From NCBI GenBank assembly GCA_030549495.1, contig JAUIRK010000439.1, positions 12,501-76,500 of the forward strand: a DNA stretch of 64,000 nt. Direction: 5' to 3'. Below, piece after piece: positions 23,401 through 33,500 of the stretch; positions within the stretch are counted from its first letter, which is position 1; every line of letters starts with the position of its first letter. This DNA is from Nectonema munidae (Eukaryota > Nematomorpha > Nectonematoida > Nectonematidae). The notes under the pieces were generated by a model. It searched no databases and was not told the DNA's origin. It saw nothing but the letters and a program-made list of their open reading frames with translations. Both the position numbers and the translations under genes were made by a program.

Positions 23401-24401
23401 TTGCAATTTTTTTTGTGAAATTTGGCTTCAGTGCATAATCAATTTGATTGTCAACAGAGATATTTTTCCCTTATATTAGATCTTGTAAATCTTTCTAATG
23501 TGCGACAATCTCTATTAAAATTCACATTCAATTCGTCCCAATTAATTGTTTTTATGTTTGTTCAACGCCATTAAACAGATAGATTAGTTAACTGATCTTT
23601 AGTATTTGCTCTTTTTACCAAAATTTTCTATAAGGAGTCTCTTAATTTGGTAAATTATGACATTTAATAAGCTAAACTGATATGTAAAAAAACAGTTCTT
23701 TTTACTAAAGTAATTTAAGTTTCCCATCAGTCATTTTATTTTTAGATTTGAATTTCCTTTGCTTTTTAGCTAAATCAATTAATTAAATATAGTAAAGAAA
23801 GTTTAAGTAAAAAACTTTATTGATGAAAAAACACAAATACTTAATTAGGATGTAATAGGGAGATGATTTTTTACTTAAACATATTTACTATATTTCTTTA
23901 TAACTTTTTGATGACTTGTCAACACCACTTTGAATTAAAGTTAAAATTGTTTCCAAAAAAAGTTTCATTGTGTTCACCACGCTATATTTTTTTTATAGAT
24001 CTAAGATTTTCCAAATAATTCAATAAAGTTATTTTGGGAAAGGTATATTTTCTTTAAAAGACAACGCGTTTTTTTTTCATAAAATGGGTTTATTTTATAT
24101 CTCGCCACACTTTTGGCTCCAATAAGATGATTTACCATACTTTAAGATCAAAATTTTTGCGGTCTAACAAACAGTTTGTGTTCCCAGTCAAAATTGGTTG
24201 GCAAAAATTTTTCGTATATCGATTTTGCGTTTGTGACGCAAAGTATTTCATTCTCATAATGATATCAAAAGTTCATTAAACTTTCAGTTGCTTCAGCAGG
24301 AGATAAGAAGAAGATCTTCGACTCGTTTTGGACTAAACGCCACAAAACAAACGCATAAAATAATGAAAATCATCCTTCAAACAACTTATTGTCAATACTA
24401 A
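11406..24401 (+). CDS. Gene 1: predicted secreted Lys/Arg-rich protein, seven exons, function unknown
   Basis: Model: exons 11406-11408, 11661-11696, 17168-18112, 20249-20422, 22909-22968, 23210-23371 and 24288-24401 (stop TAA), about 497 residues. Every junction uses GT..AG and falls between codons (phase 0), and the frame stays open throughout, which chance rarely gives. The N-terminus reads as a signal peptide: a short polar start, a hydrophobic core LTLLLALFHFWNLI, then a polar NSKEG. The rest is strongly basic, with many KK, KR, RR and RRR clusters; the only cysteine is near the very end. No known domain was recognised. Dibasic clusters could be processing or polyanion-binding sites, but that is inference. 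Three successive exons end in phenylalanine- or isoleucine-glutamate. The last exon is the least certain: exons at 28048 or 34773 also fit the phase. The start could alternatively be the second ATG, in exon 2. Confidence 0.6.
11661..11696 (+). CDS. Gene 1 exon 2: 36-base micro-exon
   Basis: It is bounded by TTTTTTTCTAG| and |GTAAGT, both near consensus. It encodes VHMETNIQSVLT, the n-region and start of the hydrophobic core of the signal peptide. It contains an alternative ATG. Confidence 0.55.
12493..13012. mobile_element. Decayed hAT-type MITE in intron 2
   Basis: The left end CAGGGGTCCTCAAACTTT is typical of non-autonomous hAT elements. The proposed right end, reverse complemented, is AAGGGGTCCCCAAATG. 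No convincing target duplication, so the right boundary is approximate. It contains a (CTT)n run at about 12707-12730. Confidence 0.5.
13021..13141. repeat. Minisatellite, unit about 21 bp
   Basis: Five to six imperfect copies of a unit like AAAATGAAAAAGGACGAATT. It directly follows the decayed MITE. Confidence 0.8.
13150..14130. repeat. Degenerate interspersed GTGACAAA / GAGTTACATGACAAA motif array
   Basis: Variants of GTGACAAATGAAAAGAG and GTTACATGACAAA recur at irregular spacing (about 13192, 13250, 13340, 13860-13920), and the complement TGTCACTCTTTTG near 14050. An isolated copy lies near 12220. It looks like an old, decayed minisatellite. Confidence 0.5.
14738..15720 (-). pseudogene. 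Decayed hAT transposase with BED-type zinc finger
   Basis: Read on the minus strand from 15720: FPNEFEISSNKDLFCKVCK, a BED-like CxxC zinc finger start; then a middle region with HNCNMKDKAFF and RLQPL; then GNMAES-like and ACYTDNEIS text; ending in an intact C-terminal piece (14974-14738) with TTTSVERSFSMLNKLLCKD, the hAT dimerisation signature. Multiple stops and frameshifts split these parts, so the element is dead. It sits antisense in intron 2 of gene 1. Terminal repeats were not located. Confidence 0.7.
15721..17167. other. Rest of intron 2, AT-rich
   Basis: No additional feature recognised. Small ORFs (about 67-74 codons) here have no domain or splice support. Confidence 0.55.
17168..18112 (+). 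CDS. Gene 1 exon 3: large basic exon (315 codons)
   Basis: The acceptor is CCATTTATTTAAG|CTT and the donor CCAAA|GTAAGA. Opening at 17168 joins exon 2 in phase 0 and completes the signal peptide core. The 315 codons are open and markedly richer in GC and in Lys, Arg and Ser than the flanks, with no cysteine. Clusters include KMRKRLQ, IAKRKRAN and LRRKFRRRLRP. The frame is open back to 17150 without an ATG, which is why upstream exons are required. The frame would continue unspliced for only 13 more codons. Confidence 0.75.
18399..18513 (-). mobile_element. tRNA-like SINE head and body
   Basis: On the minus strand from 18513 the sequence reads like a tRNA 5' half, with A-box-like TGGCTTAGTGGTAGG and, about 35 bases on, a B-box-like GATTTCGGATC. 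The segment from 18448 down to 18399 follows as a body. A different family from the other SINEs here. Too degenerate to be a functional tRNA gene. Confidence 0.55.
19262..19560. mobile_element. hAT-type MITE (299 bp), family 'CAGGGATCGGCAAAC'
   Basis: The ends are CAGGGATCGGCAAAC and, reverse complemented, CAGAGGTCGGCAAAG. Flanking 8-mers GTCTAGAC (19254-19261) and GTCTACAC (19561-19568) differ at one base and form the target duplication. A second copy lies at 33127-33440. Confidence 0.85.
20249..20422 (+). CDS. Gene 1 exon 4
   Basis: Acceptor TTATTCTTTAG|CAA, donor TTTGAA|GTATAC; 58 codons, phase 0 at both ends. Rich in Lys, Gln and Pro, including AYVPVPKNDSQFE at its end. Confidence 0.6.
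20423..22461. other. Intron 4 of gene 1, AT-rich
   Basis: No mobile element recognised up to 22461 and no exon supported. An irregular repeat of CAATGATCTTTGAGG-like words lies at 22260-22375. Confidence 0.5.
22462..22868 (+). mobile_element. CR1/Jockey-like LINE 3' end with (TTATG)n tail
   Basis: The translation carries the C-terminal signature of these LINEs: MITVYNTINENI, then NRIVNDWNSLPADV. After the stop comes a 3' UTR ending in AATAAAATTATG and tandem TTATG units, the usual short repeat tail. It ends only 40 bases before gene 1 exon 5. Confidence 0.8.
22909..22968 (+). CDS. Gene 1 exon 5: 60-base micro-exon
   Basis: Acceptor TTTTTACAG|AAT, donor ATTGAA|GTAAAT. Twenty codons, phase 0, acidic compared with the rest (NILDLEETDLMPINQNNFIE). 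Confidence 0.6.
23210..23371 (+). CDS. Gene 1 exon 6
   Basis: Acceptor TTTTAAATTCTAG|ATT, donor TTTGAG|GTAAAT. Fifty-four codons, phase 0, with NQRNRRKDSS and a Pro/Asn-rich end. Confidence 0.6.
24288..24401 (+). CDS. Gene 1 exon 7, proposed terminal exon
   Basis: Acceptor AAACTTTCAG|TTG. Read in phase 0 it gives 37 codons and a stop; it starts LLQQEIRRRSSTRFGLN, matching the composition of the earlier exons, and has the only cysteine. A second CAG eight to nine bases on would also keep frame. No clear AATAAA follows before the LINE piece at 24433, so this end is tentative. Confidence 0.4.
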   Translation: MLQQEIRRRSSTRFGLNATKQTHKIMKIILQTTYCQY

Positions 24402-24432
24402 ATTATTCACTTTATATACGACATCCACTCTT

Positions 24433-24893
24433 CTTCTTCTGCTTCTTCTTCTACACCTTGTCCTCATGTTGGGGGTCGGTGGCCATGATCTTGAGCCTCC
24501 ATTTTCCTCTATCCTCAGCATCATCTTGTTCAAACCCGAGAATGTGTATTGTTTTCCAACAGCCCATCTTTCCATCTCTTGCAAGGTCTTCCCCTTTTTC
24601 TTTTGCCGACTACAGTCCCATCAAAAGCTTTTCGAACGATGATCTCTTCTTTCATTCTTAGTACATGGCCATACCACCTTAGTTTGCCTCTTTCTATAAC
24701 CCATAAAACACTAAAGTTTACTAGACTGCGTCTCCTGACTTCTTCATTTTTTTATGTGATCTTTCAGCGATATTCCTAGTATTTTCCTCAACATATTCAA
24801 TTCTGTTGTGGCAAACTTTCTTTCATCTTTTTTTTTAAAGTTAGACATTCTGTTCCATAAATCATAACCGGTCTGATGATTGTTGTATATATT
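24433..24893 (-). mobile_element. RTE-like LINE 3' fragment (copy 1)
   Basis: Nearly the same sequence as 40150-40600, which encodes the C-terminal part of an RTE-type polyprotein. This copy carries frameshifts. Its 3' end in element sense borders a (GAA)n-like tail (24430-24455), typical of RTE. Confidence 0.8.
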
Positions 24894-25164
24894 TAAATTT
24901 TCTTCATTTTATATACAACTTCCACTATTCTATGGTATTTGACCGTCTTTTGGGTTTGTTTTGGGGTGGTACACTTTTTTTTTTGTAAATTTCAAAAATT
25001 TTAATTACAACCCATTTTAAAATAAATTGTCATCACTTTTTAACATTTATTTGACAGTAGATTTACGTTTTTTTTGTTTATTTAGGACAGTAGGTTTCAG
25101 TCTTTATTTTGTAATTTTCTCTATTTTTAATAAGAACACTTTTTAAATAAACTCTTAATACTCA

Positions 25165-25510
25165 TTAAGTTGTTTGATGCCTTCAAAAAGAGGATAAATG
25201 CCTTTGAAATGTGGTGCTACAGAAGAATTTTATAGTGAGTTGGACAGACAAGTTACCAAATGAAGAAGTATACTAAAAAAAGTTAGAGAACCAGAAACCA
25301 AGCTGCTTAGAATGATACTCGAACGAAAGGCGAGGTTTTCTGACCACATAGCAAGATCATCAACGTGAGAAGAACTGAAAAGAATAATAGAAGGAAATGA
25401 GAAAAAAGTTTGAAGAGGAAGGCGAAGAACATGGTGGCTAGATGACATTAAAGAAACAACTGGAGAAAAGAGGCTGAAACAAAATTTGAAATCGGCTAAA
25501 GCTCGAAAAA
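25165..25510 (+). mobile_element. RTE-like LINE C-terminal fragment, different subfamily
   Basis: The broken forward translation reads AFEMWCYRRIL, SWTDKLPNEEV, then a basic stretch, the conserved layout of the region after the reverse transcriptase in RTE/Bov-B-like elements. Stops and frameshifts throughout. Confidence 0.65.
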
Positions 25511-26339
25511 TAGTGGAACAAACTGATAAAAAAAATTTGGAGACTAAAAAGTAATAAACAGTTACCAGGTCATGGTCAAGAAGGAAAAGAAAAAGATGTT
25601 TGAAGTGTTTAGTCTGACTCCTCTTCTACCTTTCTTCATCACTTCCTGATGAGTTGTTTCTCATCTCGCTCTCCTCGACAAATCTTTAACAAGGCTGACA
25701 AGTAATCTCTTTTGGACTCCACCCCAAAGAGTTTTCATCATCGCTATCACTATCACCATCCGACACGGTTAAGTTCGGTCCAACCCTCAAGCCAGATTTA
25801 ACAAAACACTTTGTGATGGTCGTGGCCTCACTGCACTATAGAGAATGTAAAATTTCAGCTTCACGTAGGAAAATTGGAAAGTCGAAGTATAAGAGTTTGG
25901 ATTCATTGATATTTGAAATCTCATGGTATATTTATGTCTTCATTGCTTGCTACCAACGATATAAAATAGATAAAAAATTTTCCTTTAAGTTCTTTCGACT
26001 TATTGTGATGGAACAAGTTTGCCCCCATGAAAGGTTGCTGTGATCCATAAAACCATCCAGTAATTTTGAAATGGCGAGCCACACAAATTTTTTCTATTAC
26101 TAACATCCTTAAAGTATATCAATGAGTATCATTGTCTATAGATTTAGTATAGTGTTAGTAACATTCACTAACTATAGTCTAGTTAGTAACTAACCACTAT
26201 TACTTATTTAAAAGATTAGTGAATAATCATCATATCCATAAGATTACAACATATCATATTTATTTAAGCAAAATAAAGGTAGATGACTGTAAAATTTGCC
26301 TCTACATACTATTAAATATTAAAATATAATATTCTATAG
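25511..26339. other. Non-coding, with possible minus-strand acidic remnant
   Basis: On the minus strand, about 25800-25690 reads LTVSDGDSDSDDENSLGWSP, a Ser/Asp-rich stretch that looks protein-like but is short and unplaced. Nothing else supported. Confidence 0.3.
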
Positions 26340-27016
26340 ACTGCCAAAATGAATCAAGTTTGTTTTTAAAATCGTTGACTGTAAGAGAATTAACGACTCC
26401 ACCCGGCATAGGGAATTCCAATTATCATCAAAGGCTCTTTGTGTTAAATAAGTTTGGCGGTGGTTGTTTTGAAAACTTTCAGATTTAAACTTGTAGCAAT
26501 GGGATCGAGAAATTCTTGCAGAAAACTCAGGCAAAGCCTCTTCTTTTATTATCATATTCTTCTTTATAATGTTGGAAATGGTGGTCATTTCATTTCTTTT
26601 TATTCTGTAGTGAAGTGAAGTGAAGGGAAGGTAGGTTGAAAATGTTCATTCTTTCAGAGTATAAAATATTTCTCATGCCATGTAAACTTCTAGTAAACTT
26701 TTTTTGAACATTTTCAATATTCTTAACATCACTAGCAAAAGAACTGCCATAAATCACGTTTGCGTATTCGAGGATTGGTCTTACCAAGGACTTGAAAAGG
26801 TATAGATAGCAACTCCATTATTTGATATTAGGAGAGTGTTTTTCAACATATGTATCGTATAATATTCCTTTTTCACAACAGTCGAAACATGTAGATTAAA
26901 ATAAAACTTTGTCTCAATTATCAATCCTAGGTCATTCTGTTTTTGAACTTTAGACAGAGCCATACCACCTAAAAAGAACGCATCATTATTAGGGTTTCCA
27001 ATTTGAAGATGCTGAA
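26340..27016 (-). mobile_element. CR1/Jockey-like LINE C-terminal fragment
   Basis: The minus-strand frames give, in order, VQKQNDLGLIIETKF, MVRPILEYANVIYGSS, ENVQKKFTRSLHGMRN and FSARISRSH, the familiar C-terminal order of these elements, over three frames. Close relative of 38213-38900. Confidence 0.85.
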
Positions 27017-27274
27017 TTATACATTTGAACTTTTATTGGAATAGTCATGCTTCTTGAATTGTTTTCAACTCACTAAATGTCAGAGTGTATTTAGCTGGGC
27101 ATTGAGTGACTTGATGCTCTAATTCAATGCTTTACTATTCCCATAAAAAGAGATCCTTAAATAAAACATATGAAGAATGTGAATTGCATGTGTATAAATT
27201 AAAATAGACTACCTAAAGTTTTCTAAATTTAATTTCATTACCAGAATTATTCCTGGTCTGGTCATGTTGGAAAT

Positions 27275-27289
27275 GGGGGGGGGGGGGGG
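27275..27289. repeat. Poly-G run (15)
   Basis: Isolated 15-base G tract with no MITE ends recognised around it. Confidence 0.9.
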
Positions 27290-27536
27290 TGGCAAGAATT
27301 TCACCTTAAAGTTGCTGACTCTAAGATACAGGTGGGACGAAGAAAGCATTGAACAATAAAACATTTCTTTCCCCGAGTTTCATCTTCTTATTGATTGAAG
27401 TCCTGTAATCACTCCCCGAAGACCCCACTGGTCATCCGAGATTTAAATTTGGCGTCTACGGGTAGGGAGTTGATCTTGACCTTCGAGAAGCATAAAAGTG
27501 ATCTTGATTTTCAGATGATTAGTTTATTTTTTTCAG

Positions 27537-30500
27537 ATGATTAGTTTATTAGCTACTGCTATCCTCTCTTTGACCTCTTCATACGAGTATAGATCTCCCA
27601 TAAAAAAAGTAGGCCATCATGCTGCACGTATTATGAGAAAAATTAATAAAAATGTTAAACCTCTCTTTTGTATAAAATGTCTTTTTTGTGTTGTGTCTTT
27701 AATTGAAAGAAGAGTCCAGTCTTATGCGTGTTAAAGATATCTCTTTTTGTGTTTTTCTTTACTTTCGTGAATGCTGATTGGCTAACTTTCGCCGGACATT
27801 GTAAGAAACACTATGCTGTTTCAATGGATAAAACTCTTCAGCTTGTCTGATTTTTCTATGCCCTCCTCTAAAATCAATTTTTGTATTGAAAAATAGCAAA
27901 TTCATCGAACTGATGATTTTCCAAGATTTGGAAATGGGCCATTTATATATTCATTGATATTTTTCGGTCATTTACCCGGGCATGGAAACGATATGTAGCA
28001 ATGTATGAAACTACAAACTTTTTTCTAATGCATTCTTCAATATTCAGAGGCAGCGCATGTCATCTCAACATCACGCTAAATGGCATGTTGGAGTGGCGAA
28101 TTCTTACTCTGATACGGATGAGGTATCTCCATTTTCTTTTATTTATATTTCATATAAAATGTATGAATATGTGGGGGCATGAGTAAGGTTGGTTAAGTAG
28201 TGCGTTTCGATAACACAAGGTCTTGGCTTAGATCCCGCATCAAGCCTCCTTTTCTCATAGTTTTCATCGAGAGCGCAATTGTGCCTTCTCGATGAAAACA
28301 CCCCACGGCACCTTTACTTTTTTATGTTTATTATGTATACATAGTGCTAGGAAAATTCGGTCTCCAAAAACTCTATTTTGGAATACTTGTTCTCAAATTC
28401 TCATTTGATTTTAAAGTCTGAAAATTTAGAAGAATGATTATACCCTCTAAAAGAGTTTCAGAAACGCTAATAAAATGCATAATTCCTTCTTTATTTTTAA
28501 TTGACACATAACCTTTAGATTGAGTAAACCAAAGTAGTAAATGTTTTTCGAAGAAAAAAATATGAAAATGGATATTTTGAACTTTAACTACCATTCAGTT
28601 CTTCTTTTTTATTTTGTACATTTTTTGCAACAAAATCATCCCTATACCTAGCTCCATATGTTATTTACTTGAATGTCGATGCATTAGTTAAGTTAATTGG
28701 AATGGTTTTTTTCTGAAGGCCTTTGAAACTTTATTTGGAAGAAAGCAAAGTATGCATATTCGATTATTATACACACGATAAAATAACAATCATCTTCATC
28801 TCTTTGAATGTTCTGGATGGGTGGACGCAAGTCAAAATACTTCTTGTAAAGAACAAAAAGAATGAATAGTCCATCGCGGGCAATCCTTATATAGCTTAAG
28901 GTAATTGAACCGTTAATGGTTTATATGCAGGATTTAACTCCAAACAGATGATGCTTATGCAACCCTTCTTAATTTTGGTCTTTCTCGCCTCATTTCTTCG
29001 CAAGAGACTTCTTGATTTGAATTGTTATTTGTTCCGGGGTGGCATTAACGAATATTGACATCTTCCTATGTCTTTTCGTCACCAATCGTATTGTCTTTGG
29101 GATCTCTTCCGACGCTTGTTCCCATGTTTTTTGCTCTAGCCGCCCTTTCGAGAAAGGCCTGTAGTTCCATGGGATTGTTGCCAAGTAGTAACTTGCTAGC
29201 CCCGGGCTTCTTTGGTTGACGATTAAGGAGGGCACTGTTTGGTAGTTATTCGCTCCCATGAGTGCCAAGCTTTCTTTTACTCTTTCTTGAATGGTTCTAG
29301 GAATCTTCAGGTTTTTCTTTTTGAGGTCCAGTTTAAATCACGTCTCTAAAAAAACTTTAGAATATTAATATTTGAATAAAAAGCCAAAATAAAAAACATT
29401 TATAAAAATTGCAATTTTTTTTAGTTTTTATTGAAAAAAAATAACATTTAATTTTAATTAATAAATAGTTTTAGGACATAGCAAGTTAATTTTTCTTATG
29501 AAATTATCAAAACACATTAAATAATGTTTTCACATTAACAACATCTAAATACAATAATTTAATAAAAATTAATTGGTAAATAATTTGTAGGGCTAAAATT
29601 AATCAACGAATTTAATATTTAATAAAAGTTAAAAAAAAAGCTAAGATTATAAATTGATTAACATTTTTTCAAAAATTTATTTACTATTTATTTGCCATTT
29701 TGGTGGTGATTTAAATTATATAAATAAAAAAATCAATATTTTACTATCTAATTTAAACTCTTCAAATAGTACTATAACTACTTTAACAAAAAGTTCTACC
29801 ATTAACTACTTTAATGATTACTGTAACAATGCATGCTATTATTATTCTTGGTAATTAAAATACCATTTTAGTAGTAAATTTGCTTTCAATGAGATAGAAG
29901 AAAAAAAGGAAAAAATTTAAAAAGCAAATTAAAAAATAGAGGTAAACTAAATGGTTGTTCAAACTTATGAAAATTGCATCTAAAATTAATAAGTTCAAAT
30001 AATGAGATATTTGACTTTTCATAAGACGAAATATCACAAGTGTAAAAACTTGAGATGACTCCAATGGAAGTCTAATCTATTTTTAAATATATTTAATGTT
30101 GGTGCATCCACACTATTTTGAGGTAGATTGTTGCAATCTTTAATTGAAGATTTAGTTACATAAGTTTTTCTAAAAGTGCCATAATGAGATTCTAGTTGAT
30201 GTTTTAAGGAATTGAATCGAGAAATACGTGATGCCATTGGAGGTAAAACTTTTCTTTATATGTCAATATTTTTCTTCAGTATATATTATAAATAGTTATC
30301 ATTTTTGTATTTTAATTCTATAAAGAAAAGATGGAAAATTTTTTATTCTGGCTGTGTATGACATATCTTGGACACCAACAACTTTTTTAGGGAACTTTCT
30401 TTGAACTCTCTCAAGTTTCCTCAATTCAAGCTTGTTGTGAGGGTCAGTAATTATATTGCCATATTCCAATATTGGTCGTATCATGGTTTTGAAGAGAAGA

Positions 30501-33500
30501 GAAGCATTTTTCTTATTAAGCTTGGAAAAACAGTCTTTAAATCTTGTTAATTGTGGTAACGGCTCTACAAATTACATGAGAAGTGTTTCCATGAAATTTC
30601 ATTTTGTTATCAATAATATTTCCCAAATTTCTTTGTTTTTGCACTTTACAAAGTTTAAGCTCACCAAAAAAGAACCCATTTCCATAATTAAAAAGTAAGC
30701 TCCATTTTGTAGACCATTCACTGATTCTGGCAAGCTCGTTTTGCAAAGTATAAATGCAAGTATTATATACTTTTATATCATTACCAAAAAGTTTGATATT
30801 TGATTCAACTAAATTTGATTTGTCATTTAACAAAAATGTTAAAGAGGATAGGTCCAAGCACGGAACCTAGTGGAATACCACTTTGTAAGTCTTTTGCATT
30901 GGACAAAATTTCATTAAAACAAACTTTTTGCTTATTTTAACTTATATAGTTGTGAAATTACTTTTTTTATTTAAAAAAAAATAAGTATTTGTATCTTTCC
31001 ATATGTTTCTAATATAACTTCAAATTCGTATTAAAAAAAAAAGTATTAACAGGGTATTTTTGTAGATATCTTTAAAAGGTTAAACATATTTTTATATATC
31101 CCTCTTTGATAAATGGAACAATTAGGAGTTAACAAATAAAATGATATTTTACTAAAATCAGAAGTAATCGCTTGGCTGGTAAAGTTTATTTATTTTCCCT
31201 CAATTTCGAAATTATTAAATGACTTTTTGCAAAAGTAAATTGAAATAATATATTTTTCACAAATTTAACAAAAAAAATAAGCATTAACGCCAAAAAACTT
31301 ATATGTCATTATAAGATTTGAAAGTTTCAAACACAATAATGCAAAAAACAGCCAAGCGAAATCATTAAGTTAAAAATGATGTTAAAAATAACAAGTATAT
31401 GCTTAAAAGCCACTAGCATACAATATAATCAAAAAGAATGGAGCTTGTTCATTTTGATCTGGTTTCGATTTCTGTGGTCATTTCTTCGTATAGAGATATG
31501 TTTGGAAATGTCTCTTTTTCCTTGCGCATAACACTAAATATTCAAGCTTGTAAAGATATATGTGAGGCGTAGGATACCAAGATAACGGACGAAAATGTTT
31601 GGTGATGCTTTGTTGGCTTTGCTTTTCTGTGTATAGCGTATGTGATAGAAGAAGAGCTTTTGTCTGAAACTTAATTAAAATGAACTTTATGTTCATCAAC
31701 CACAAAAGTTTCTCACAACGTCAGCCTTCAACAGTTCATAAATAATTTCACAATTCGGCGAAGTTCAAACATTTTTTCTGTCTTCATCACTAATTAAATT
31801 ATGCCATGAAAGTGAAATTTATATCATCGTGTATGTGTGTTTTTGATTTGGATGGAAGGATGCGCTAAACTTTTTCTCTTATTTTTTCATTTCTTGTATG
31901 AAATTTTGATCAAAAGAACAAAATTTGGTCCGAATTTTTCCAAATAAAAAATGTTTTTCTTCTCTCTTTACCTTATTTTTCAGTTGATGCTGATGTTGTA
32001 ATTGCTTTTGTGCTTACTCTTATCATTGGTGCGTTTTATCAATACAACATTTTTATCGTAAGAGTGCTCATGATCAAATCATTATTGAAGTTTTTCAATT
32101 GATAAATAATTCAATGTAAATATGATGTACTTAACCTTTTGAAATATTGGAGAGAAAATGTAGCAAAGAGCCCGGTACTTATGGGTTATCTCCCCCCCCC
32201 CCCCCACTCTAAAAAATTTAAAAAATTTTTTTTCCAAACTTAATAATTTTAAAATACTAATTGATTAATAATTTTAAATATATAATTAAATATATTTATT
32301 TAATTTATGAAAATAAATTAAACTAATTATTACTTTTTTTGCTGTATGATTTTCATTAGTTACACTATATAATATTTTTTAGTAAGTTTTTTTATATATA
32401 AAATATTTTTATATTTAGTCATTTATTATTTTTACTCATTATTTAATTCAAATAAAATTTTTTAAAAATTTTTTAGAGTGGGGGGGGGGGGGGGGGAGAG
32501 AGATAACCCATAAGTACCAAGAGCCCTTTTCAAAATTCATAGTATAATTTTAACAATTTTTTCATTGAATAAAAAATTTTATTTATTTTTTTAATTAAAA
32601 GTTTTTTTAAAATATATAAAAAAGTTTAAATTTTTTTTAAGAAATTATCAAAAGACTTTAAATAATTTTTTGAGTTATTTGTAAAAGGATACATTTAAAA
32701 CGTGATTTTTGGGAGCTTTGCTGGTATATTAGAGGGTTAGAGAAGACATTTTAGCTGGAGTTATTAAACCCTTTTACCACACGTTTATGAAATACCATAT
32801 GATGAGTTAATTTCTTTGAATTAATTTGGTCCTGTTTATGCATCTATCATATGTAAAAAATTTTAAGTTGTGTGACGTTTCATATTGGAAAGACACGGAG
32901 TTTCTCGGTAAATTAAATTTAAGGAAAGAAAGTTCATTGGTTAAGGGGTATTTGGGGAAAGGCACAGGGGCTGTTTTCATCGAGAAAGCATACGTGAATA
33001 CTTCATTTTTGTTTGTTTAATATTTCTTTATGGCAAATTTTACATAATGTTATTATAGTTAAGAGAGGCAAAAAAAGACTATAAGGAGAGGAAAAAGAAA
33101 ATACTCAAATTGAATGATCTATAGTCCAGGGATCGGCAAACTTTTTTTTACCCGTCGACCCCTTCATAGAACATTTGTCTTCACATCGACCCCCACCCCA
33201 CATAGAAATGTTTCATAAAAGCATTAATCAATGTCAACAATTAAGAGAGAAATACAAACCAAAAATGTTTCATATATCCTACCTACACTATACAATGTCC
33301 TAAGCTATAAAAGAAAAAGGAGATTTATTACTACTATAAAGTAAAAAAAAGCATGCAACAATTTGGTAAGTTTTTCTATCTTATCGACCACTAAAGATCT
33401 GTTATGGACCCCCAGGGGTCGATATCGACCCCTTTGCCGACCCCAAAAGATCTATATGAATATAACCGAGCTCTATTTATTCTTAAACCTTTCAATTACA

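Noticed and set aside
27537-27734. Stand-alone 65-codon secreted peptide
   Set aside because: Possible, but the ATG follows an acceptor-like CAG and lacks a visible promoter or poly(A) signal, so it was kept as part of gene 2 instead.
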